Shown here piece after piece: positions 20,306-30,047 of a stretch of DNA of 64,000 nucleotides (its first letter is position 1; every line of letters starts with the position of its first letter). Below the pieces are notes generated by a model. It did not search any database. It was not told where the DNA came from and saw only the letters and a program-made list of their open reading frames with translations. The translations under genes were made by a program, and so were the position numbers. The DNA is from Oscarella lobularis (Eukaryota > Porifera > Homoscleromorpha > Homosclerophorida > Oscarellidae), in NCBI RefSeq assembly GCF_947507565.1, contig NC_089178.1, positions 1,426,001 to 1,490,000 of the forward strand, in the 5' to 3' direction.

Positions 20306-20679
20306 ACATTTGGCGTAGTTTTGACGTTTGATCGTCACATCAAGGATTTCCAATGAAGTCTAGCATTTCTATTTACGTCTATTTTGTAAGAAAACGGTTT
20401 TGATTTCACCGCAGACAACGTTTCTATACGTTTTGCTAAGAACACAGAAAAGTTTGTTTTTTTGCAGTTTCAAACAACATATGACGGCTTTCAAAAACTC
20501 ATCTGTCACTTTATACCATTTTCTAAAACTTCATTGTCTTTGATTTTCAATACAGTAATTCGGTGGAAAGAAACGGATGTCACGTGACGTAAATAGAAAT
20601 GCATTTTTTCCGTTAGGGATCAAGTTAGAAAGAAACTCACTCTATAAATGGCTTCTCACGTGCATTGTTTAGAAATTTA
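20306..20679. other. AT-rich stretch without a gene
   Basis: No conserved frame; nothing recognised up to the left repeat of the DIRS element. Confidence 0.6.
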
Positions 20680-20786
20680 TGAAGGTTAATGCTAGTTAAC
20701 CGCCGTTAATGACGTCGCGCAGCGAGGCATGCGCGGCTGCAGACGCCGTTCGAAGCTACAGCGGCGGGCACGTTTTTCTTTTCTCT
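20680..20786 (+). repeat. DIRS split direct repeat A1
   Basis: TGAAGGTTAATGCTAGTTAA through CGGCGGGCACGTTTTTCTTT; matches A2 (25346-25451) base for base as far as I can read. Confidence 0.93.
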
Positions 20787-20832
20787 ATCTCTCAACAACG
20801 CACGTCGGTGTTTTCGCTCTTCTTTCTTTTCG

Positions 20833-22233
20833 ATGACGACTAACGAACAATCGGCGACGATCCCCCCGCCCCTGGCCCAAGAGGGAGAGCGGACCCAACC
20901 ATCATGGACGATGGGCAACGCCGAATTCTCGCAGCTCCTAACGCTTGCTGCTGCCACCGGCGCGGCGCAGGCCTTGGCACAGCAAGCGGCGATCGGCCCG
21001 ACGCAACCGGCTGCGCCAACCGGCGACGGAACGCTTGCACAGCGGGCGGAAACGGACGTCGGACAGAATACAGGTAAAGGCGGGCAAAGAAACAACGCAA
21101 CAGGGGGGGCGATGGGGGCCCGGTCGCGCAAAGCCGAAGGCAGCGGCGCTCTTTTCGAGCGCTCCAGCGGGTTACGGTGAAGGGCGGGCGCGCCCAGCTG
21201 GCGGTTGGGGGACGCGATGGCGGGTCACGGTGCTAATTAAGGTGCGGCAGGTGCTGACGGTTTACCGCTGGCGGATCAGATTGCCCATGTCGTCGTGGCG
21301 GCAGATGGTGGTGCGAGCAGCGGCGTGCAGGCGAGTACGCCGCAGAGCGCGGCGGGCGGAAGCGGTAGCGCGGCGGCGGGTGGTACAATCGGCAGCGCAT
21401 CGAGCGCGCCTGGCGTCGGCGCGCGCGGAGAGCGTAGCGGAGCAGAGAAATCGGGAGCTATTTCGTTTTTGGCGGAAGCGCTAAAAGGAGCGGCGGCGAA
21501 ATCGGCGGCGACGCCATCGGCGTACCTCCTAGACGAAGGAGTGGCGATCCCGGGCAAGCTCGTCGCGCGCATCCAGACAAAAGAATTTTTCGACCTGGGG
21601 GAGCTACTCCCGGAGAACATCGAATGCCGGCAGGAGGATGAGTTTGCCCCGTTCCGCGACCTGGTGCTAGGCTCGCGGCGCGCACGGAAGGAAGTACCCA
21701 ACATTACAGCGTGGGTACGGTGCTTCGCCGCGTACGCTATTGTGCGATGCGCGAAATTTCCGGAGGACGCGCTCCCGCTGCTGGCATATCAACGCATCGT
21801 GGTGCGCCTCGCGGAGACGCGCGGCGGTTTAGGTTGGCGCAGCTACGACGAGCGTTTTCGTCGGCTGGCGGCGGCGAACCCAAGCAGTCAATGGTCGCGC
21901 GCGGACGGAAACATCCTCGGGGAGGTTTACTACAACCGCGCTTCGCCTGCAAGATCCGACGGTATCGACGCATCGGCGTGGTTGAACCGCCCACTGGCAG
22001 CAGCCCGCGCGCGGACGCCGGATAGAGGAGCACGAGCGCCTATAAGCGGCGTCTGTCTCGACTGGAACAACCGCGCCAGGTGCCGGTTCGGCGCGGCATG
22101 TCGTTTTCGCCACGTTTGCCTGCAATGCGGCGATGATCACAAAGCGTCGGTGTGCACGCGCGCGGATGCGGGTGAGCGTCTTCCTCAGCGCGAGCGCTCA
22201 CCGGTGCGGCGCAGCGTAAAAGGCAAGGAGTAG
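20833..22233 (+). CDS. DIRS Gag-like protein, two exons
   Basis: Structural/nucleic-acid-binding protein of the element. Exon 1 is 20833-21073; a GTAAAG donor and CGGCAG acceptor define an intron at 21074-21250; exon 2 is 21251-22233. The join is in frame and gives 407 residues. The N terminus is Ala/Gly/Pro-rich and disordered; the middle has the DIRS-type block LVARIQTKEFFDLGELLPEN (about 21560-21620) and a helical region with ITAWVRCFAAYAIV. The C terminus has a CCCH finger merging with a knuckle (C-RFGAA-C-RFRHV-C-LQ-C, then H and C; about 22070-22160) and an Arg/Ser-rich tail. Reading through the intron would hit a stop at 21180, which supports splicing. The gag relics at 46-48, 50-51 and 53.5-55.3 kb share this arrangement. 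Confidence 0.85.
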
Positions 22234-22333
22234 ACGCGGCGGCAACAGTTGCATGAACAAATGTGTTGGGTAGTTATGTGGGTACGTGTGAGTTGTGGAA
22301 GGGATAAGATTGCCGTGAAGGGTTTGTGTTGAC

Positions 22334-23569
22334 GTGCGCTCTGTCCTCACAGGCGAGACAGAAGGGATCACAGCGCCTGAATGCAACGTCTTCCGCGGTC
22401 GCTACCGCTATCGGGCGGACTTGAAGGCGCTTGACGCGTGCGTTAGGAGCGATGCGGCGGAGACTGAGCTTTCGCACGAGCTACGGGCGACGTCGTCACC
22501 AATCCGCGTTGAGCAGTGGCGTCGCGGCCTCGCGTCACATCCCGACCGATCGTTTGCGGAATACATTTGTACAGGCCTCGAAGGCGGATTCCGCATTGGC
22601 TTTGCGGGAGGCTCCGGTTTACGCAGTGCGCAAAGGAATATGGGCTCGGCGCGAGCCAACGCGGCGGTTGTTCAAGAATACCTGGAGGGCGAGGTGCACG
22701 CTCGACGCTTAGTGGGGCCGCCGCCGGCGGGGCTGCGGTGCCACGTGAGCCCATTCGGCGTAATCCCAAAACCGCATCAGCCCGGAAAATGGCGCCTGAT
22801 TGTCAATCTGTCCGCGCCTGATGGCCTGAGCGTGAACGACGGCATTAGCCCGGAGCTCTCGTCCGTGCATTATGCAAGAGTGGACGATGCAGCCCGGTTG
22901 GTGCTAGCGGCGGGGAGAAACGCGCGCCTCGCGAAGCTGGATCTCAAGTCGGCATATCGTATGGTGCCGGTGCACCCCGCCGATCGGCCGCTGCTGGCCG
23001 TGCGATGGCGGGAGGAGGTATGGCTTGACGCGGCTCTCCCGTTCGGTCTACGCTCGGCTCCAAAGATTTTCTCCGCGGTCGCTGACGCGCTGCAATGGAT
23101 CATGCGGGAGCGGGGAGTTGCAATGGGAATCCACTACCTGGACGATTTTCTGTTCGTTGGGAGAGCGGATACCAGCGAGTGCGGCGACAGCCTGCGGATT
23201 GCTCTAGAGGCATGTCGCGACCTGGGGATGCCGGTGGCAATGCACAAGGTGGGAGGCCCCGCTACAGTCCTGGACTTCTTGGGCATCGAGATCGATTCGG
23301 CCCGCGGTGAGCTGCGCCTGCCACCCGCTAAGCTCGGGAGACTGCGTGCCAAGCTGGCGGAGGCGATCGATTCAGTACGATGGTCGAGGGCATGGACAAA
23401 GCGCGAGCTGCTGTCGCTGATTGGAGTGCTACATCATGCAGCGACCGTCATAACGCCGGGACGGGCCTTTGTGCGCCGGCTCATCAACCTGTCGCGGATC
23501 CCCAAACGGCTGCACCACCGGGTCCGTTTTAGCCGGGAGGCGAGAGAAGATTTGGTCAGCCTATGCTGA
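22334..23569 (+). CDS. DIRS reverse transcriptase
   Basis: RT of the DIRS lineage. Motifs in order are FGVIPKPHQPGKWRLIVNLS (about 22755-22815), motif A AKLDLKSAYRMVPVHP (about 22930), motif B LPFGLRSAPKIFSAVADAL (about 23035) and motif C IHYLDDFLFVG (about 23130) with catalytic DD. The thumb region LLSLIGVLHHAATV follows. The first codons are not a convincing start: a pyrimidine tract and CAG at 22341-22352 look like a splice acceptor, so the 5' end may come from an upstream exon, perhaps in the gag region. The frame ends at 23569, just where the RNase H domain begins in another frame. Confidence 0.9.
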   Translation: MRSVLTGETEGITAPECNVFRGRYRYRADLKALDACVRSDAAETELSHELRATSSPIRVEQWRRGLASHPDRSFAEYICTGLEGGFRIGFAGGSGLRSAQRNMGSARANAAVVQEYLEGEVHARRLVGPPPAGLRCHVSPFGVIPKPHQPGKWRLIVNLSAPDGLSVNDGISPELSSVHYARVDDAARLVLAAGRNARLAKLDLKSAYRMVPVHPADRPLLAVRWREEVWLDAALPFGLRSAPKIFSAVADALQWIMRERGVAMGIHYLDDFLFVGRADTSECGDSLRIALEACRDLGMPVAMHKVGGPATVLDFLGIEIDSARGELRLPPAKLGRLRAKLAEAIDSVRWSRAWTKRELLSLIGVLHHAATVITPGRAFVRRLINLSRIPKRLHHRVRFSREAREDLVSLC

Positions 23570-24134
23570 TCGGTGGAATGGGCGCGGTTTGATCGCGTCT
23601 CTCGGTTTTGGCTCTCCTCGCGCGAGGCTGCAAACGGACGCGTCGGGATCATGGGGCTGTGGAGCCCTAGACGTGACGGAGGGCACTTGGAGAGGCTTCG
23701 CCGTACGCTGGTCACCAAAGTGGCGAGAGATGGCGATCGCGCCCAAGGAGATGTTCCCGATCGTCGCGGCGCTGCTCCTGTGGGGCGATCGGTGGGCGGG
23801 CGGCACGCTGTTAGTCGAGTCGGACAACAGCACGGTAGTCGCTGCATGTAACAGAGGAACGTCGCGGGACGCGGCGCTGATGCGGCAGGTGAGGGTCATG
23901 CAGTTCGCCCTGGCGCATCGCAACTGCGCGATCAATGCGGTACATCTACCCGGGGAAAAGAATTGGGCCGCCGACGCATTATCACGGGGCGAAGCTCACC
24001 GGTTGTCTTCACAGGTCGGCAAGTGGAGCGAGATCGCGCTCCCCAGCGAAATCGTGTCGGCGCTCGACGAGCTGGCGGAATCCGACCCCCGCTGGACGTC
24101 GGACAGTTGGAGGAGGCTCGTCGGCGCTATTTGA
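23562..24134 (+). CDS. DIRS RNase H domain (out of frame with RT)
   Basis: RNase H with acidic residues in LQTDASGSWGCGA, KEMFP, LVESDNSTVVAACN and ADALSRG (about 23630-23990). It continues the RT polyprotein, but in a different frame, joined near 23562. Comparison with the 52.9-kb copy, where the stretch between RT thumb and RH is about three residues longer, suggests a small deletion (about 8 bp) here rather than programmed frameshifting. The frame overlaps the start of the recombinase frame by some tens of bases. The copy would not make a joined RT-RH without correction of this break. Confidence 0.85.
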   Translation, partial: YADRWNGRGLIASLGFGSPRARLQTDASGSWGCGALDVTEGTWRGFAVRWSPKWREMAIAPKEMFPIVAALLLWGDRWAGGTLLVESDNSTVVAACNRGTSRDAALMRQVRVMQFALAHRNCAINAVHLPGEKNWAADALSRGEAHRLSSQVGKWSEIALPSEIVSALDELAESDPRWTSDSWRRLVGAI

Positions 24135-25060
24135 GCAAGGGGCTGGCGAGCGGCACAAGGAAGGCTTACTCCGCAGAACAACGCCGTTATCTTGACTTCT
24201 GCGAGCGCGCGGGGATCACTGGATTGCCTACTAACGAAAATACACTATGCTTATTTGCAGCTGCTCTCGCTGAAGAGGGTCTGCTTGCGGCGACAATACG
24301 AGCTTACCTGTCGGCGGTACGCAACCTTCACGTGGAGGAGGGACTGGGGGACCCTCTCACCCCACGGCCGCCGCGGCTGTCCCTTGTCGTGCGTGGGATT
24401 CAAAGGGAGCAGGCGGAACGGGGAGCCGGCGGAGGTGATACTCGCCTCCCGTTCGACGAAAAAATGTTGGAGTGCGTGCGAGAGGAGTGGAAGAAGAGCC
24501 GTAGCAGCTATGAATCGGCGATGCTCTGGGCAGCGGTTTGCGTTGGTTTCTTCGGCTGCTTGCGCACGGCTGAGTTTCTGGTATCGACACCCGGCGAGTT
24601 CCGCCCGCATCGGAATCTAACCGCGTCGGACGTGGCCGTCGACAATCGACAGGATCCGACCTGGGCGAGGCTACACATCAAATTCTCAAAAACGGATCAA
24701 TTCGGCGAGGGAGCGTACGTGTTCTTGGGGCGAGAACATGCGGGGCGATGTCCCGTAGCGGCGCTGTTACAGTACATGGCGCGGCGGGGTGCGGGCGAGG
24801 GCCCGCTCTTCCAGTTCCCCAGGGGGGACCCGCTGACGCCTCGTCATTTTGCGCAGGCGATACGAAGCGCGCTGACAGCGAGAGGGATGCCCGCCGATCG
24901 AGTATCAGGCCACAGCTTACGCATCGGAGCGGCAACGGCGGCGGCGAGAAGTGGAAAGGGGGAAGAAGCGATCCGGGCACTGGGACGATGGAAAAGCAAT
25001 TCGTACAAACGGTATATTCGCTTGGCGAGCGCAGGCGAACCTGGAACGACGCGGCGCTAG
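24083..25060 (+). CDS. DIRS tyrosine recombinase
   Basis: Integrates the cDNA circle in place of a DDE integrase. The recombinase proper starts near DVGQLEEARRRYLSKGLASG (about 24100). It has a SAM-like N-terminal domain (TRKAYSAEQRRYLDFCERAG), then the catalytic residues of tyrosine recombinases: first Arg in FFGCLRTAEF (about 24560), HxxR in GHSLRIGAATAAA (about 24910) and the nucleophile Tyr in SNSYKRYIRLA (about 25000). The frame is open from 23963, overlapping RNase H, and stops at 25060, just before repeat B1. No damaged residue seen; this domain looks intact. Confidence 0.92.
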   Translation, partial: RPPLDVGQLEEARRRYLSKGLASGTRKAYSAEQRRYLDFCERAGITGLPTNENTLCLFAAALAEEGLLAATIRAYLSAVRNLHVEEGLGDPLTPRPPRLSLVVRGIQREQAERGAGGGDTRLPFDEKMLECVREEWKKSRSSYESAMLWAAVCVGFFGCLRTAEFLVSTPGEFRPHRNLTASDVAVDNRQDPTWARLHIKFSKTDQFGEGAYVFLGREHAGRCPVAALLQYMARRGAGEGPLFQFPRGDPLTPRHFAQAIRSALTARGMPADRVSGHSLRIGAATAAARSGKGEEAIRALGRWKSNSYKRYIRLASAGEPGTTRR

Positions 25061-25185
25061 CGGCTAATTGACGAGATTTCGCTAATAAAGGCGACAGGCG
25101 CATGCGCGAAGACACGTAGGCAGGCACGCGCGTCGTGGGCAGAACACATAGCGAAGGGGACGCGCCTAGGCAGGCAGGATGGATG

Positions 25186-25345
25186 GGTCGGTGGCTTTGC
25201 CTTCGGGCCACCTCCCTGCCTCGGCGCTGTCTGCAACGCCAGGCAGGGGGCGTTACGTGACGCAGGCGGGCTCGTCACGTGATGCGGTCACGCCCCCGCA
25301 TCGCAGACTCTTCCGGATTCGGCAGAGCGAGCGACCCGTCATTAA
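25186..25345 (+). repeat. DIRS split direct repeat B1
   Basis: GGTCGGTGGCTTTGCCTTCG through GCGAGCGACCCGTCATTAAT; matches B2 with one visible difference (GCATCG against GCACCG). Contains CACGTGA-type words. Confidence 0.93.
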
Positions 25346-25451
25346 TGAAGGTTAATGCTAGTTAACCGCCGTTAATGACGTCGCGCAGCGAGGCATGCGC
25401 GGCTGCAGACGCCGTTCGAAGCTACAGCGGCGGGCACGTTTTTCTTTTCTC
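25346..25451 (+). repeat. DIRS split direct repeat A2
   Basis: Second copy of A1, abutting B1 directly. Confidence 0.93.
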
Positions 25452-25502
25452 CCCGTCCCCCCCCTCCCTCGAAGGTTCCGCCTATGGCGTGATCTCAGGG
25501 CT

Positions 25503-25664
25503 GGTCGGTGGCTTTGCCTTCGGGCCACCTCCCTGCCTCGGCGCTGTCTGCAACGCCAGGCAGGGGGCGTTACGTGACGCAGGCGGGCTCGTCACGTGAT
25601 GCGGTCACGCCCCCGCACCGCAGACTCTTCCGGATTCGGCAGAGCGAGCGACCCGTCATTAATT
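25503..25664 (+). repeat. DIRS split direct repeat B2
   Basis: Second copy of B1 and the right end of the element; followed by AT-rich flanking DNA. Confidence 0.93.
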
Positions 25665-25859
25665 ATCGGCGAATTTGAAAATGTTCTTTCCTTTACAAAA
25701 TTAGCGCGCGCTAAACTTGCAAAAATTTAAATCTTTGGGAGTACGTCCCACAAAAGTCAAACTGACATCCCTGTTTAAAATAGGCATTAGAGTGATTTTC
25801 GTTGACACACAGTGACACTGTATGTCTTGCAGCGAGTGATCTACAGTGATCTTAGCGCG

Positions 25860-26133
25860 CGTTTTGTGGCCATTTATGCTGGCACGCACTGTACTGTACG
25901 TCAGAAAAGCGCCTAATTAGGAAAACACAGCAATCATGCAAGTACTGTATTTACGGTATGTAGGTAGGACTGAGCTGTACTAGTGTAGTAGCTAACGGCT
26001 GTAATGACAACGTGAATATGTGACAGCATAAAAACTATGACGTCACACTATGTTATGCACTCGCGTACGGTAAGCGGTGGGAGGCTCTGCATGATGGCAA
26101 CACGGTGAACACCGGGCCATCATTCTCTAGTAA
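25860..26133 (+). mobile_element. Non-autonomous Helitron-like 3' end, copy 1
   Basis: Ends with GGTGGGAGGCTC, then a hairpin (stem ATGATGGC / GCCATCAT, with an inner CACGGTG / CACCG pairing, about 26090-26122) and TCTCTAG followed by T. Hairpin, a few bases, CTRR and a 3'-flanking T is the signature of a Helitron 3' terminus. The preceding 230 bp matches the reverse complement of 32283-32560, so two copies of the same family exist. Confidence 0.65.
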
Positions 26134-26519
26134 ACAGGTAAAAATGATGTTTGAAGCGCGAATAGGCCACAATCGCGATAGGAGAGGATCGAGTGGCCAT
26201 CCGAACAACTGAAGATGGCAGCTACATGACGTCACATAAATAAGCCCTAGTGAAGCCAGCGTGTTACACATGCGTACTATAGTTCTCCCGAACGTACATG
26301 TTTCTTCATCCACAAATTTTGCAGAAATCACTATTATTTCCGCATTCATTTGTTCATTTGTTCATTTATTTAAACTTCATATGCAACTTGGGGATGATGA
26401 CGGTATTAGACATGACACACACAAAAGGGACCCCAAAAGTTAAAAAATTTGTTCCGCATATACGTAGGTCGAGATTCGCGCGGCAGCCAGGCGGGGACAG
26501 GACGCGGATGCCGGGCGAT

Positions 26520-26760
26520 ATGCGCCGAAAGCGACTGGGGACCCCTTTCGCGTCGCGCGAAGATATCTATCGCGAGATAGCAATTCCGACGAGATTCTGA
26601 TTCTACCGTAAGACTAACGTTGCTACTCGTCGCGTGCGACACGCTATGGCAACGCGACATGTGACTACCAATTATCCCCCTCGATAATTGGGGCAGCGGA
26701 ACACAGCGACATCAAAGGGATGTCACCAGACCCTCTCCCGGCGTGGATATCAACACGAGG
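26520..26760. repeat. Partial MITE copy plus 62-bp fragment shared with 49.7 kb
   Basis: CCGAAAGCGACTGGGGACCC, then CGACGAGATTCTGAT, AACGTTGCTAC, CGCGTGCGACACGCTATGGC and CGACATGTGACTACCAATTAT correspond to the inner and right part of the MITE at 49756-50080. The next 62 bp (about 26697-26758, GGGCAGCGGAACACAGCGAC through GGCGTGGATATCAACAC) recurs inverted at about 49742-49686. Helitron copy B follows directly. Confidence 0.7.
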
Positions 26761-26784
26761 GGGGAGGGTCTGGCTGCGCGAGAC

Positions 26785-28886
26785 TACTGGGGTTGCAGCA
26801 TTTAATATTGGTGGACAAACGCTCCACTCGCTTCTACGCATTCCTTTGCAGAAGACGTCATTTTCCGACGTTCAAGGACCTTCCCTTAGAGACCTGCAAG
26901 AGAGGTTCAAAGACGTACGATATTTGATCATCGACGAAATGTCGATGGTGGGACGGCATCAGCTGTCACTCATCCACCGGCGCCTCTGTCAAGCGCCACC
27001 GCAGGGAGCTTGCGAGTCGTTCGGTGGAATATCTCTTCGGAGACATGGGACAGTTGCCACCGGTTGGTGACTCTCCTTTGTACCGGAGCGCGGCAACCGA
27101 AGGATCCGCGACAAATCAAGGCCGTCAGCTGTATATGACGTTTCACGTTGTCGTTCAGCTGACGAAAATCATTCGCCAGTCCGATAACGACGAGCTACAG
27201 ATAAAGTTTCGCGACGCCCTGCAAAGGCTTCGTGACGGTTGCCCGTCGTACGAGGACTGGCACTAACTGTATATGTCACGTAACTTTGCACGGCATGATC
27301 AGCTGGGAGACGTAAAGACGTCTTTCCGCGATGCTGTTCGGCTATTTGCGTGCAGAGAGAATGTAGCTGAGTTCAACTTCAATTGCTTGAAGAATTCAAA
27401 CAAACCGGTGGCTGTGATTACCGCCGATCACAATTGCACCGAGGCCAAAAATGCCAATGAAGAAGACGCTGGCGGACTTTACGCACGCGTTCGTCTTTGC
27501 GAAGGCGCGCGTGTTATGCTCTCATCGAATCTCTGGACCGAGATGGGCTTGGTCAACGGATCGATGGGATACGTAGTGGCAATTTTGTACCAACCCGGTG
27601 CAAAACCGCCAGCACTTCCAACAGCTGTCGTTGTTCAAATGGACAAATACGATGGCCCAACATGGGGCGGAGAACGCTGCGTTCCCATATGCCCCATCGA
27701 GCGCACATGGCCCAGTTCAACGGGAAATAGAAAGAGTTCATGCAAGCGGCGACAGCTACCCATTCAATTGGCATGGGCTGTCACCGTGCACAAATCGCAA
27801 GGTCTCACACTAGATCGTGCGGTTATTGACATAGGAACGCGCGAATTTGCACCTGGAATAACGTACGTGGGATTTTCCAGAGTGCGGCATATTAATCATT
27901 GCCTAATTCAAAGCTTTGATTACGCTCGAATTGCTAATTTGAGCAAATCAAAAAGCTATAAACAGCGATTGAGCGAAGACAAGCGCCTCGACGGTCTAGC
28001 TAGGCGCACTGAAAAAACATTTCAGTCGTTGGCCGCAAGTACCAACGATGATACTGTTCCAGATGATATTAAAGAGTTTTTTAAACATCTGGAAAATGAA
28101 TCAGAATTAGTAATTGACAAAGAGGAGCATAGCGATCATACATACAGCAAAAAAATGATCGTTGACAATGACAATGCCACAGACATAATTGATGATAATG
28201 ATACCGTCCAAGTGACTAAGACAGCGGCTAAAAAGGCCCCTGCTAAAAAACGACGTGCGAGTCGTGCCCGCACAAGTGTGCCGTTGCCACCGGCTGCAAA
28301 GAAACGCCGGACCACTACTCCACCGTCTTCCAATCCGTTTCTGCTTCAAATGGGGCGCAAGCGAGAATCGATAGTAGGAGACAGAAACTGCTACTTTCGA
28401 ACAGTGTCGAAAGCAGCATTTGGAACCGAAGATCGCCATTTGGCACTTCGGTTACAGATTGTTAATTTTATGGCAGAATACAAGTCTGTCTTCGAAATTT
28501 TCTGCTGCAACGAGGACTATGAAGCTTACATTTCAAAAGTACGACAAGAAGGAGCTTGGGCATCTCAAGCTGAAATTCACGCAAAGTCTGCAACACTTTT
28601 TCAAATTGACATTAGTGTCTTTACATGGATGGGTAAAGAGTGGTCGTGGTATTATACATACAAACCCAGGTTTGAACTAACTGTTCCGGCGCTAATTACG
28701 CTGCCCTTGAACAGAATAGAGATACAACATTATAGAAACCACTTTGATCTGATTGTACCCATCGATCAAAGTGAGTTGGCTTTGGTTTCTCCACGCAAAA
28801 GTGCAAAAGCGTGCGACAAGCCAAAGCTGTTGTGCTCTTCCTTAGCAGCTAATGAAGCTAGCCTGCTGATAGCCAAAGAACAATAG
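26785..28886 (+). mobile_element. OTU-type Helitron copy B, 5'-truncated: helicase end plus OTU domain
   Basis: The sequence begins inside the Pif1 helicase, just after where Walker A would be (TGVAAFNIGGQTLHSLLRIP), with Walker B YLIIDEMSMVGRHQ (about 26925-26965). One shift lies near 27030 and a TAA replaces a codon near 27266. From 27273 to 28886 a 537-codon frame is intact: [30 protein letters not shown] and YVGFSRVRHI (helicase motifs V-VI), a Lys-rich linker (KKAPAKKRRASRARTS), then an OTU-like cysteine protease domain with GDRNCYFRTVSKA (Asp and Cys, about 28380) and NHFDLIVP (His, about 28740). OTU domains are known from Helitron2/Helentron proteins; what they do there is unclear. This is the best-preserved C terminus of the three copies. 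Confidence 0.9.
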
Positions 28887-28902
28887 CTATGTCGGCACGT
28901 AA

Positions 28903-28957
28903 GAGAAGGCATTCCAATGAAATGCCTTCTTGGAGGCATTCCAATGGAATGTCTTCT
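28903..28957 (+). repeat. Two hairpins after Helitron copy B
   Basis: GAAGGCATTCCAATGAAATGCCTTC is a perfect 9-bp stem with a 7-nt loop, followed at once by GGAGGCATTCCAATGGAATGTCTTC, a diverged second copy. They start 17 bp after the stop codon and may be the subterminal hairpins of the Helitron 3' end or a terminator-like RNA structure. Confidence 0.7.
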
Positions 28958-29373
28958 ATAATAACACATAATTTTGGAACATTTTTTATGCCTCAAAAAA
29001 TTCAAATCCTTGCGACCAATGAAATGCAAAAAGAATTGTCAAAGTCAATGACTAAAGCTTTTTTAAAACTGCAAATCAAGGTTAGGAAAATATATAAAAT
29101 ACGTAGTAATATGAGACATATTCTTTACAGTAAATAAATCAATCAAAAATCAATCAAAAAATCAATATATCAATCAGTCAAAAAATCAATCAATTAATCA
29201 ATGTAACACATCATGCTGGGGAAGAATAACAAGCTACCATCTATGGGAAAAGAAGAAGTCTTAACCAAGTGAGCCGTTTAAATCATATTTATTGATTAGC
29301 ACGGACATAAAATTAAAACACAAAAACAGTAAATATATAATTGCTAAACACATAGATAATTAGTCCTCCCTAT
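28958..29373. other. AT-rich stretch with (AATCAATC) microsatellite
   Basis: No gene. ATCAATCAAAA-type repeats at about 29138-29200. The rest is AT-rich and unrecognised. Confidence 0.6.
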
Positions 29374-29970
29374 CTAAAAGTTTCCCTTCGTCCATCTCCT
29401 CTTCCTCCGTCTTCTCTTCCTCCTTGTCCTCTTTCTTCTCCTCCAACTCCATCTTTTCCCCCTCATCATTCTTTTTCTCCTGCTCTTCCTTCTCTTCGTT
29501 CTTCTCTTCCTTCCCCTTCTTCTCTTCCTCTTTCTTTTCCTCTTCCTTCTTCTCTTCCTCCTCCTTCTTTTTTCCTCCTCCTCCTCTTTATTTTCCTTCT
29601 TCGGTGGCTCCATTTGCTTGCGCCGGCCACCGCCCCAAATGACGTTGAGAGCGGCGGCCAGCATTTCTTCACCGCCGCTCGGGCGGAGGAACCGCCATTG
29701 TGCGATCACTACTTCGAGTGATCCACCATAACCGCTGGATCGCATAACGAAGTCACTAAAGAAGAAATAAAATATTAAATTAATTCTTTCGCGAGTGATC
29801 GCGAAGTCTTACTTCTCGGGGCGACGACGCCGACCGCGACCGCTTCCGCGGCGATTGCGACCACGTCGACCTTGGCCACGGCCAGGGCCGCGACCGCGGT
29901 CGACGTTGTCGTCTTTGCCGCTACCGCGGCTACGGCCGGCGCCGTCCGTTCCTTTTTCAGCTGCCGACAT
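29374..29970 (-). CDS. RG-rich / Lys-Arg-Glu-rich small protein, two exons
   Basis: Exon 1 (29970-29813) encodes MSAAEKGTDGAGRSRGSGKD followed by RGRGPGRGQGRRGRNRRGSG, an RG/RGG-type low-complexity region like those of RNA-binding proteins. A GTAAGA donor and CTTTAG acceptor mark an intron at 29756-29812 (57 bp). The splice is in frame and replaces the stop that would otherwise follow PEK. Exon 2 (29755-29374) continues with NDFVMRSSGYGGSLEVVIAQ, then LRPSGGEEMLAAALNVIWGG and a long KRR/EEE tract from a pyrimidine-rich repeat, ending in KGNF. A CAG acceptor-like site at about 29988 suggests an intron in the 5' UTR. Total about 180 aa. The consensus splice sites make a real gene plausible; the repetitive tail could be unstable. 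No family named. Confidence 0.55.
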
Positions 29971-30047
29971 TGTTTCGCGCTGTCTGAAAATAGATATCTG
30001 TGTGACGTAATAATGAAAAGTGTAAGCACGTGTTTTATTTATTTATT

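Larger units (their letters stand above)
20680..25664 (+). mobile_element. DIRS-order (Ngaro/PAT-like) tyrosine-recombinase retrotransposon
   Basis: A 5-kb element, strikingly GC-rich compared with its flanks. It has the split direct repeat layout of Ngaro/PAT elements: A1, coding region, B1-A2-B2. Gag-like, RT, RNase H and tyrosine recombinase frames follow in order on the plus strand. There is no integrase, LTR or DIRS1-type inverted terminal repeat, and I saw no methyltransferase. A1/A2 and B1/B2 are nearly identical, which argues for recent insertion. One frame break lies between RT and RNase H. Confidence 0.93.

Noticed and set aside
22443-22769. Many GC-rich frames opposite or beside the DIRS genes (also 24251-25278 and 50256-51703)
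   Set aside because: In GC-rich DNA stops are rare. The plus-strand frames with RT, RNase H and recombinase motifs account for this DNA.
23540-23580. Programmed frameshift between DIRS RT and RNase H
   Set aside because: No slippery heptamer or pseudoknot was apparent, and comparison with the 52.9-kb copy suggests missing bases instead.
29424-29642. Ser/Phe-rich plus-strand frame
   Set aside because: Shadow of the pyrimidine microsatellite. The minus strand has splice sites and a sensible upstream exon.
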